Assembly: GCA_002293315.1 (NCBI GenBank)
Contig: DBCZ01000008.1
Span: forward strand, 1-11,526
Direction: 5' to 3'
Length of the DNA: 11,526 bases
Source of the DNA: Ruminococcaceae bacterium UBA945
GTDB lineage: Bacteria; Bacillota; Clostridia; Oscillospirales; Acutalibacteraceae
Shown here: positions 6,362 through 11,526 of the stretch, piece by piece
Numbering within the stretch: position 1 is the stretch's first letter
How the letters are laid out: each line of letters starts with the position of its first letter
Notes under the pieces: model-generated
Seen by the model: the letters and a program-made list of their open reading frames with translations, nothing else
Databases searched by the model: none
What the model was told of the DNA's origin: nothing
Translations under genes and position numbers: made by a program

Positions 6362-7272
6362 ACAGAGAATACATTGAAAGCCTGATGGGTGAAATAGATT
6401 TCCCGGCAGACGCGCAGGATTATTTCAAAGACTGCATGGATAAGCTTGAAGCGGGCTTTCTTTCGGAGTTTGACGGCGTGCGGGATTTCTTCTTTGAGGA
6501 AGAGAGGGATTGGGACGGCTGGAAGGATAATGTCTCTCCCCTGCTTGAGAAGCTTGCCGAGAAAAGCGGGATTCACAAATACAGCCTTGAGATGCTCATG
6601 ACGCTTGAATTGAGCCAATCAATGAAGGCAAGCTTTGAGGAAAAGGGATATGCTCACGAGGTTTTCATAGAGACCTGCGGAGATTTTACTGTGAAGCTTC
6701 ACGAATGCAAGAGCGTCTACGGCGTATGGGGAACCTTCGTCGCGGCTTGGTATCCGCTTCTGTTTTACGGCAAGATAGTGAAGCTCGGCCGGCTTGAATA
6801 TGAAGACTTCGAATTTGAATATGACGTCGTCTATGAGAAGTGCGGCCTCACCGTTAAGAAAGGCGACATGGTCAAAAGCCTGCACATCCCCTCCGGCGCA
6901 CCGCTGACGCGCGAGCTGTGCTTTGATTCCTACAAACAGGCACATGAATTTTACGAAGATGATTTGGTTGACGGCAAGCTCATTTGTATTTGCGACTCTT
7001 GGCTGCTGCATAAATCGACGGCGGAGATTCTGCCGGAGGAATCCAACACCGTGCGCTTTGTTAGGGATTTTGATATTGTGCTGAATGAAGACGGCGACGG
7101 CTTCCCCGACAGATGGCGCATTTTCGGCAGGGATTTTGAGAAGCCTGACGCAGATCTGCCCGAGTGTACCTCCATGCAAAGGACATATAAGAGGTACATT
7201 CTCGCCGGAAGAAAATTCGGTTCCGGCATGGGGATTCTCATTTTCGACGGCGAAAAGATTGTGAATGTGTGA
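6358..7272 (+). CDS. GNAT-like acyltransferase-domain protein
   Basis: A 304-residue protein without signal peptide or membrane segments. It resembles the family with an N-acyltransferase N-terminal domain (about residues 1-130) and a GNAT-like C-terminal domain (about 140-300). The signs I recognise are LGRLEYE (143-149), LHIPSGAPLTRELC (175-188), CDSWLL (212-217) and LPEESNTVRF (225-234), which are characteristic of the C-terminal domain. The acyl acceptor is unknown for this family as far as I know. ATG 6358 overlaps the dtd stop (ATGA), with a purine-rich AAAGGAAAAGAG stretch ahead of it, indicating translational coupling. A role in amino-acid or tRNA quality control would be speculation from that coupling. 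A bidirectional terminator ends the unit. The family assignment is from memory of its motifs, not from a search. Confidence 0.75.
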   Translation: MNREYIESLMGEIDFPADAQDYFKDCMDKLEAGFLSEFDGVRDFFFEEERDWDGWKDNVSPLLEKLAEKSGIHKYSLEMLMTLELSQSMKASFEEKGYAHEVFIETCGDFTVKLHECKSVYGVWGTFVAAWYPLLFYGKIVKLGRLEYEDFEFEYDVVYEKCGLTVKKGDMVKSLHIPSGAPLTRELCFDSYKQAHEFYEDDLVDGKLICICDSWLLHKSTAEILPEESNTVRFVRDFDIVLNEDGDGFPDRWRIFGRDFEKPDADLPECTSMQRTYKRYILAGRKFGSGMGILIFDGEKIVNV

Positions 7273-7284
7273 TTGTAACTTTGC

Positions 7285-7323
7285 AATAAGCCCCTGATGA
7301 TACTGCTTCATCAGGGGTTTATT
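7285..7323. terminator. Bidirectional terminator between the acyltransferase gene and vapC
   Basis: CCCCTGATGA (7291-7300) pairs perfectly with TCATCAGGGG (7308-7317) around a seven-base loop. AATAA flanks it on the left and TTTATT on the right, so it can end transcription from both converging units. It lies 18 bases after the acyltransferase stop and overlaps the end of vapC. Confidence 0.85.
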
Positions 7324-7729
7324 ACTCGTTTTCCGCCCAGTTTTCCGCTATCAAATCCGGCACTCTGGTGAATTCCCGGACATTGTTTGTCACAAGCACG
7401 GCCTCCACCGCCCTTGCGTGCGCCGCTATCAGCATATCCATAGTTCCTATGGGGGTTCCGTTTTTTTGAAGAAGAGCGCAGATTTTCCCGTACTCCACCG
7501 CGGCTGAATTATCGAATGACAGCACTTCCAGGATTGAGAGAAACTGGAGAAGTGCAATCGTATTGCTCTCAGGCCGAGAGCTTTTCTCTACGCCATGCTC
7601 CAGTTCTGCTAGAGTAATTGCCGATATACACAGCCCGTTTTGCAGGTTGCTCTTAATGCGCCGCAGAACAGCTTCAGGCTTATTTTTGATGGCATATATG
7701 CAAATATTTGTATCCAGCATATAGCTCAT
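7322..7729 (-). CDS. vapC: VapC-type PIN-domain ribonuclease toxin
   Basis: A 135-residue PIN-domain protein, normal VapC length. The acidic catalytic residues are visible: Asp6 in MLDTNI, Glu42 in AELEHG and Asp98 in TMDMLIAAHA, with TNNVREF (114-120) as the usual fourth-site motif (Asn116). VapC toxins are Mg2+-dependent endoribonucleases that cut tRNA or rRNA; the target here is unknown. The active site appears intact. GAGGA stands 7 bases before ATG 7729, and the start overlaps the antitoxin stop (ATGA), the usual coupled arrangement. Expression depends on the vapB promoter and its palindromic operator. The 3' end shares the bidirectional terminator with the converging acyltransferase gene. 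Confidence 0.93.
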   Translation of the reverse strand: MSYMLDTNICIYAIKNKPEAVLRRIKSNLQNGLCISAITLAELEHGVEKSSRPESNTIALLQFLSILEVLSFDNSAAVEYGKICALLQKNGTPIGTMDMLIAAHARAVEAVLVTNNVREFTRVPDLIAENWAENE

Positions 7730-7956
7730 AGAATATTCCTCTGCACCTGTGTTTCAGGCTCTCTTCCGTTTTCAAGGAAATCCTCGCTGAAATTATGCAG
7801 ACCGTTCATGAAGATTTGCCAGGATTCTTCTTTCGGAATCATTATCACCGCATTCCCCAATTTCTGAAGGAAAACTTCGTCTCCCGCAAATCTGTACTTT
7901 TTCGGCAGGCGCACGGCTTGACTTCTGCCGTTTTCAAATATTTTTGCTGTTTCCAT
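7726..7956 (-). CDS. vapB: VapB-type antitoxin (AbrB-like swapped-hairpin DNA-binding protein)
   Basis: A 76-residue protein. The N-terminus METAKIFENGRSQAVRLPKK, followed by YRF, is the classic AbrB/MazE-like fold of VapB, which binds operator DNA as a dimer. The C-terminal part (about 44-76, with WQIFMNGLHNFSEDFL) should wrap the VapC active site. GTG 7965 is in frame, but AGGTGAT sits immediately ahead of ATG 7956, giving the better start. Its stop overlaps the vapC start. It has its own strong promoter, 62 bases beyond the helD stop. With its toxin it should repress that promoter through the overlapping palindrome. Confidence 0.92.
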   Translation of the reverse strand: METAKIFENGRSQAVRLPKKYRFAGDEVFLQKLGNAVIMIPKEESWQIFMNGLHNFSEDFLENGREPETQVQRNIL

Positions 7957-7973
7957 TATTATCACCTCTAAGA

Positions 7974-8004
7974 ATAGTATATACCGCGATATATACTATG
8001 TCAA
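7974..8004 (-). promoter_or_regulatory. vapBC promoter and palindromic operator
   Basis: On the minus strand consensus TTGACA (8004-7999) is followed after 17 bases by TATACT (7981-7976). A 26-base palindrome (7974-7999) fills the spacer and the -10. Its arms are ATAGTATATA and TATATACTAT around a CGCG core, with a single mismatched base pair flanking that core. The geometry matches conditional autorepression by the VapB-VapC complex. The predicted leader is only about 12 bases. Confidence 0.88.
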
Positions 8005-8018
8005 GTTCATGGCAGTCC

Positions 8019-10133
8019 TCATGGCAGCAGCCCTGATTTTCCCCCGGAATACAGCACGCTTAGCTTATGCATCGCACGGGTGCAGGCGACGTAGAGAAGG
8101 TTGCGCTCAAAGGAGGAGTTATATGTCTCTTTGCCCGCAAACGGGATTACCACCTCATCGAACTCAAGACCCTTTGACATCTGAATTGACATCACGGATA
8201 TGCCGCTTTTGAAGCTTTCGCTATCCGGCATAATAATGCCTATCTCCGCCGTGGTCAACTCCTTCAGCGCCGAGTGGAGGGCTTCCGCATCTGCCGTTGT
8301 TTTGGTGATGATTCCCATCGTGTTATATCCGGAAAGCTGATATTTCTCTATGAGCTTTACAATCTCGCGGATTTCCTCTTCCTTGCCGGCACATGCTTTG
8401 ATTGACGGAGTCTCACCGTGGCGCTCAACGGCCTCAAAGCCCTGATTTCCCGCGATTTTCTTGGCAAACTGGATTATCTCATAGGTGGAGCGGTAGCTTT
8501 TCTCCATGCGGAACAGCTCTGCCGCAGCGAACATGGCGTTCAGGTCCGCCAAATTATAGTCTACGCTTGGGTTCACGGATTGCCCGAAGTCGCCGAGGAT
8601 TGTCTTCGGGCATGAAAATAGCCTTTTTGTTACGGCGTATTGAATTGGGGTGTAATCCTGCATTTCGTCGATGACGAGGTGCTTAATCAGGCGACTCTCC
8701 TGAAGACCCGTGAAGGCCGACTGAAGATACAGGAACGGGTAAACATCATTCCATTCAAGCGTGTTTTTCACTGGAAGCTTGAGCATTCGTGTGTTGCCGA
8801 TTTCACGGAAGAAATTCTTGTAAAGCAGCAAGGTTGTGCGGAATTTGAGCATCCGCTTGAGCGCCAGAAATATATTCCTGAGAGTCGGCAGCTTGACGTC
8901 GTAAAAATTTTGATTTTCAAGGCGACTGTGAATATCGTCCGCTATCATCTCAAGGCGCTTCACAAGCGGAAAGCGCGCATAAACCTCCACTCTGGCTGTT
9001 ATCCATTCGGCGGGGATTGTGTATTCTTCAAAAGTGTAATCCTGCGCCTCAAACGCCGTCTCCGGCACGCGGGCGATGTATTCGTCCATCAGAGTTACAA
9101 ACTCAAGCGAGGATTTGAACTTAGTGCGCTCCAGCCATGCTTTATCCGTGGTTTCCAGCGGGTTTTTATCCGCCTCGAAGTCGATTTCCGGCTCGATTTG
9201 CAGCTTTGCGATTTCGGCGAAGCTCGTCTCAAAGACAGGATCTTCTCCGAGCTCCGGAAGGACGCCGGAAATATAGTCGCCGAACACCTTGTTGGGCGAG
9301 ATAATCGTCACGTTCTGCGCCTTGAGCCTGTCTTTGAGGCGGTACATCAAAAATGCCACCCTGTGCAGCGCGATGCTCGTTTTGCCCGAGCCTGCCACGC
9401 CCTGGATAATCAAGGTGTGCGCCGTGCCGTTTCGGATAATCTTGTTTTGCTCTTTCTGGATTGTTGAGATGATGGTTTTCATCTTCTCATCGGAGGTGGC
9501 GGCAAGCTCCTGCTGCAGGACATCGTCTTGAATATTCTCAGAGCTTTCAAACGCGAACTCCATCTTGCTGTTTTTGATTTTGAACTGGCGCTTGCGGGTC
9601 AGCTCGCCGGCTATGCTTCCGCCCGGCGCTGTGTATTCCGCGGGGCCGGTTTCGTAATCGTAGAACATACCCGCCACAGGAGAACGCCAGTCGATGATGA
9701 GCAGCTTGCTCTCCGAGTAGAACGGGAAGCGCCCGATGTAGTAAGCCGCTTCTTCTGCGTTTTGGGGTTTGAAGTCGATGCGGGCGAAGTACGGCGAATC
9801 CATGGTTTTTTGCATTCTCTCGCGCCGCTCAACCGCTGACACGCCGGAGGAGTCAATCTCATAGAGCATCATTTCGCTTTGGAACATCTCCTTGGGGTCG
9901 ATATTCCCGCGCTGCTCCGCACGATACATGACCGCCTCGCGGTATTCCTTGTCCATCAGATCAACGGCTCGCTCGGCCTCTTTAAGCTCCACGCTGATTT
10001 TCCCCGTGATTTCCGCAAGGTGCGCGGTTTCGTCCGGAAACTTCATTTCAAAGCTCCCGCCACTCAACTCATCATGTTCGTTTCGTGCCTCCCTCTTTAA
10101 GAAAGAGGGTTTTTCAGTCTTTTCTTCTCTCAT
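8019..10133 (-). CDS. helD: HelD-type RNA polymerase recycling ATPase (UvrD/Rep superfamily)
   Basis: A 704-residue cytoplasmic superfamily-1 ATPase. HelD enters RNA polymerase channels and uses ATP to release stalled polymerase from nucleic acid. An N-terminal coiled-coil-like arm (about 35-90) precedes PYFARIDF (114-121) and IIDWRSPVAGMFYD (146-159), typical of HelD. GVAGSGKT (245-252) is Walker A and LVIDEMQD (486-493) is Walker B. ILGDFGQS (512-519), KSYRST (545-550), MSKGLEFDE (652-660) and LLYVACTRA (679-687) are motifs III-VI. All helicase motifs look intact. AAGGAGG lies 4 bases before ATG 10133. The first 29 residues are not typical of the family and contain a DNA palindrome. ATG 10046 (GGGAG 7 bases upstream) is a credible alternative start. 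The gene is monocistronic or weakly read through into vapBC; no terminator was seen between them. Confidence 0.92.
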   Translation of the reverse strand: MREEKTEKPSFLKREARNEHDELSGGSFEMKFPDETAHLAEITGKISVELKEAERAVDLMDKEYREAVMYRAEQRGNIDPKEMFQSEMMLYEIDSSGVSAVERRERMQKTMDSPYFARIDFKPQNAEEAAYYIGRFPFYSESKLLIIDWRSPVAGMFYDYETGPAEYTAPGGSIAGELTRKRQFKIKNSKMEFAFESSENIQDDVLQQELAATSDEKMKTIISTIQKEQNKIIRNGTAHTLIIQGVAGSGKTSIALHRVAFLMYRLKDRLKAQNVTIISPNKVFGDYISGVLPELGEDPVFETSFAEIAKLQIEPEIDFEADKNPLETTDKAWLERTKFKSSLEFVTLMDEYIARVPETAFEAQDYTFEEYTIPAEWITARVEVYARFPLVKRLEMIADDIHSRLENQNFYDVKLPTLRNIFLALKRMLKFRTTLLLYKNFFREIGNTRMLKLPVKNTLEWNDVYPFLYLQSAFTGLQESRLIKHLVIDEMQDYTPIQYAVTKRLFSCPKTILGDFGQSVNPSVDYNLADLNAMFAAAELFRMEKSYRSTYEIIQFAKKIAGNQGFEAVERHGETPSIKACAGKEEEIREIVKLIEKYQLSGYNTMGIITKTTADAEALHSALKELTTAEIGIIMPDSESFKSGISVMSIQMSKGLEFDEVVIPFAGKETYNSSFERNLLYVACTRAMHKLSVLYSGGKSGLLP
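10091..10110. repeat. Perfect inverted repeat within the 5' end of helD
   Basis: CCCTCTTT (10091-10098) and AAAGAGGG (10102-10109) form an 8-bp stem with a three-base loop. It is followed on the plus strand by TTTTT, so it resembles a plus-strand terminator. In the helD message it lies about 25-45 bases after the first start codon and about 45 bases before the alternative start. Confidence 0.7.
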
Positions 10134-10183
10134 GCTGCCTCCTTTTCTGCCTGAAAGCTATCTCAAAATTATCCCACAATAAA

Positions 10184-10192
10184 ATTTTAGCA
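10184..10192 (-). promoter_or_regulatory. Possible extended -10 promoter of helD
   Basis: TGC-TAAAAT on the minus strand matches an extended -10 element. No good -35 is present: a T-rich tract occupies the spacer. It would start transcription about 45 bases before ATG 10133. Confidence 0.4.
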
Positions 10193-10308
10193 TAAAAATA
10201 AAAAAAGACTAGACTTATATTTACTTTTATGGTATGTTATATATTACATGTGCCTATCTGAGCCATTTGGGCTATGTTTGAGTACCGGTGATATAGATAT
10301 GGTGAATT

Positions 10309-10338
10309 AATCCCCCTGCTTGCGGAAGCAGGGGGATT
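10309..10338. terminator. Hairpin terminator downstream of the RelA/SpoT-domain gene
   Basis: A perfect 13-bp stem, AATCCCCCTGCTT with AAGCAGGGGGATT, has a four-base loop. It begins 7 bases after the stop codon of the minus-strand gene. The following T-rich tract is weak on both strands (ATTAATT on minus, ATTTTGGG on plus), so efficiency is uncertain. Confidence 0.7.
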
Positions 10339-10344
10339 TTGGGT

Positions 10345-10908
10345 TTATTTCTTTTTGATATAGCTTTCAACCTTAGATGTAAATTCTCTTATATCTGAGA
10401 AATAATTTGGATATGCTGCCTTTAATGAAACAAACGAGTCTGTTGAGACTAGCACAGCATCTATATTCCCTGTTCCACTACTACTTTCAATGCTATTGTA
10501 TTCTATTATCGCTTCATCAATTTGTGCGGTCTTATAATACCTCATTCTCAGAGTCCTATTTCCATAATTAAATATCAATATATAGTATCCCTTTTTGAGT
10601 TTCTCTGATTCTTTTCTGTCATAGTTTGCTGTTGCAACAATAATGGCTTGCAACATATCAATTACTCGGTGTTCTTTATTAATACGTTGAATTTCTCCGA
10701 TTGTTTCCTCTATACTATCAGGTGTTCCACATACGTGCTTTGTTTTTTCTTCAAATGCAAAAACTGATGAAATCAACGCAAAGAATCTTAACACTGATGT
10801 GTCACCTTGACTGGCTTTTAACGCTTCTTGCGTGAACAATCCCATTGTTTCCACAGCAGTTGCCCATAAATGTTGTAATTTTGTTCTGACTTGAATTTCA
10901 ATAAGCAT
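10345..10908 (-). CDS. RelA/SpoT-domain protein, C-terminal part (separated by an in-frame stop)
   Basis: An ORF of 187 residues beginning MLIEIQVRTKLQHLWATAVE. EIQVRT with the following QH-WA-AVE is the last conserved motif of the (p)ppGpp synthetase fold, and Glu4 here corresponds to its catalytic glutamate. The remaining ~150 residues (including ALKASQGD-LRFFAL at 29-45) form a C-terminal region that I do not recognise as a named domain. The ORF is in the same frame as the upstream part (10924-11367), five codons after that part's TAA. A weak AGGA lies 2 bases before ATG 10908, so independent re-initiation would be poor. Alone it lacks the nucleotide-binding half and should be inactive. 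The full frame is described under the entry spanning 10345-11367. Confidence 0.7.
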   Translation of the reverse strand: MLIEIQVRTKLQHLWATAVETMGLFTQEALKASQGDTSVLRFFALISSVFAFEEKTKHVCGTPDSIEETIGEIQRINKEHRVIDMLQAIIVATANYDRKESEKLKKGYYILIFNYGNRTLRMRYYKTAQIDEAIIEYNSIESSSGTGNIDAVLVSTDSFVSLKAAYPNYFSDIREFTSKVESYIKKK

Positions 10909-10923
10909 ATTCCTATTATATGC

Positions 10924-11367
10924 TTATTTTTTGTCACTTTGAAACTTATATATTAAGTGATAACTTCTATATCCCGAACTCCTTGGTTCTCCAATGTAAT
11001 CATTTTCCTTTTTGAGTATGTGGCGGACTCTTGATTTTTTATATCTGTTTACCAATGTGTAGACATCTTCAAGAGTAGGGACCACTACTCTGCAACCTCC
11101 CAAATCCTGCATAGACCATAAATCCATTTTAGGTTCACGCTGGAGTTTGGCTACGATTGAACTTAACCGCTTAAGTCTTTGAGCAACAATCATTTCTTCG
11201 CCTGCCTTCTCCTTGAGATTACAATAAAAAACCTGCAAAGGATATGCATGTGAAGCCCGCCAATTATCAATTACAGCCATAACCTCTTTTGAGGTATTTC
11301 CACTCTTAATTTCATGCCCTGCTCTATCTATTTCCTTTCGCGAGTACTCTACAGTTTTCCATCTCAT
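10924..11367 (-). CDS. RelA/SpoT-domain protein, N-terminal part (ends at an in-frame TAA)
   Basis: An ORF of 147 residues that starts at the only possible ATG, since an in-frame stop lies just upstream. AGGAG is 11 bases away, longer than ideal. NWRASHAYPL (35-44) and VAQRLKRLSSIVAKL (61-75) resemble the helical lead-in and the basic nucleotide-binding segment of RelA/SpoT synthetases. MQDLGGCRVVV (86-96) carries the metal-binding Asp88, and SGYRSYHLIY (131-140) is the Y-S-H guanine-binding motif. The protein stops at KFQSDKK, in the variable loop before the EIQVRT strand, which is encoded five codons beyond the stop in the same frame. The fragment therefore lacks the catalytic glutamate and is unlikely to make alarmone by itself. 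It is preceded by a 73-base gap with no convincing promoter. Confidence 0.75.
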   Translation of the reverse strand: MRWKTVEYSRKEIDRAGHEIKSGNTSKEVMAVIDNWRASHAYPLQVFYCNLKEKAGEEMIVAQRLKRLSSIVAKLQREPKMDLWSMQDLGGCRVVVPTLEDVYTLVNRYKKSRVRHILKKENDYIGEPRSSGYRSYHLIYKFQSDKK

Positions 11368-11440
11368 ACCGAAACACTCTCCTACCCTTCATCTATAAAG
11401 TCATAATTGCCGAGCTTTGCCACCCTCTATCGCCAACAAC

Positions 11441-11526
11441 TCATCTTTCCCCAAAACTCTTGTTTTCCTCCAGCTCCGCGAACTTTTCTGTCATTGTAGG
11501 GTTGCCGCGCGTGAGGCGCTTGATTG
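11441..11526 (-). CDS. C-terminal end of an unidentified protein
   Basis: The last 27 full codons of a gene entering from the right edge, translating to IKRLTRGNPTMTEKFAELEE then NKSFGER and a TGA stop at 11443-11441. The codons end mostly in G or C, like the window's core genes and unlike the AT-rich RelA/SpoT gene, which supports real coding. The fragment is charged and probably helical. It is too short to assign a function. No terminator is visible in the 73 bases between its stop and the RelA/SpoT start, so the two could be co-transcribed. Confidence 0.55.
   Translation of the reverse strand, partial: IKRLTRGNPTMTEKFAELEENKSFGER

Larger units (their letters stand above)
10345..11367 (-). 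pseudogene. RelA/SpoT-domain alarmone-synthetase-like gene interrupted by one in-frame TAA
   Basis: Positions 11367 to 10345 form one reading frame of 340 codons broken only by TAA at 10926-10924 (codon 148). The two halves align end to end as a single nucleotidyltransferase domain, so the ancestral product was about 340 residues. The Mg2+-binding Asp88 (MQDLGGCR) is in the first half and the catalytic Glu (EIQVRT) in the second, with YRSYHL just before the break. No HD hydrolase domain and no TGS/ACT domains are present, so it is a stand-alone synthetase-like protein rather than full-length RelA/SpoT. Toxic small alarmone synthetases and phage-sensing fused forms belong to this broad class, but membership is not shown. 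Codons are much AT-richer than in neighbouring genes, suggesting horizontal transfer. A recent nonsense mutation is the simplest reading; a sequencing error or stop-codon read-through are alternatives. Confidence 0.75.

Noticed and set aside
6619..7311. Minus-strand ORF of 230 codons opposite the acyltransferase gene
   Set aside because: It is a shadow of a well-supported plus-strand gene. It runs through the bidirectional terminator and lacks family motifs.
8640..9467. Long plus-strand ORF of 275 codons opposite helD
   Set aside because: It is antisense to a clearly conserved helicase frame, has no recognisable domain or ribosome site, and is explained by the codon bias of helD.
10915..10935. 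Programmed frameshift at the A-run (AAAAAA) in the RelA/SpoT gene
   Set aside because: The two halves are in the same frame, so a shift would not join them. Only read-through or a nonsense mutation fits.
1..11526. tRNA, rRNA, CRISPR array, complete insertion sequence, riboswitch
   Set aside because: No cloverleaf, rRNA-like conserved block, regularly spaced repeats, transposase frame or recognisable riboswitch core was seen on either strand.

Overview
The window looks like the chromosome of an anaerobic, Gram-positive member of the Clostridia. The evidence is a Spo0A-type sporulation regulator, an S-layer-homology (SLH) wall protein, a ferredoxin-dependent 2-oxoacid oxidoreductase operon, HelD, strong Shine-Dalgarno sites and sigma-A-like promoters. 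No genus can be named from the sequence alone. Most genes have moderately GC-rich codons. The exception is the stretch from about 10,140 to 11,440, which is clearly AT-richer.

Left part (1-2,264, minus strand): a promoter near 2,250 reads into a P-loop ATPase. Next come a two-cluster ferredoxin, the alpha subunit (VorB type) and the first 30 codons of the beta subunit of a 2-oxoacid:ferredoxin oxidoreductase. The gene ends touch or nearly touch. The gamma subunit presumably lies beyond position 1.

Centre left (2,284-4,570, minus): a secreted wall protein with a signal peptide, GLUG-type beta repeats, a ten-proline linker and three SLH domains. It has its own promoter and terminator. A 485-base AT-rich gap separates it from a divergent spo0A.

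Centre (4,898-7,323, plus): spo0A starts at a TTG codon. Its receiver domain lacks several phosphorylation-pocket residues, and its promoter has an 0A-box-like site between -35 and -10. A strong terminator follows. Then come dtd (D-aminoacyl-tRNA deacylase) and a translationally coupled GNAT-like acyltransferase-domain protein, closed by a bidirectional terminator.

Right part (7,322-11,526, minus): a VapBC toxin-antitoxin pair has a near-perfect 26-bp palindrome over its promoter. Upstream of it is a HelD-type RNA polymerase-recycling ATPase. Beyond that is a RelA/SpoT-domain alarmone-synthetase-like gene interrupted by one in-frame TAA, so its catalytic residues lie on two separate ORFs. At the right edge is the last part of an unidentified gene.

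I do not see a clear new multi-gene system. The most unusual items are the split RelA/SpoT gene, the pocket-deficient Spo0A with probable self-regulation, and the palindrome-bearing N-terminal extension of HelD. No rRNA, tRNA, CRISPR array or complete insertion sequence was found.
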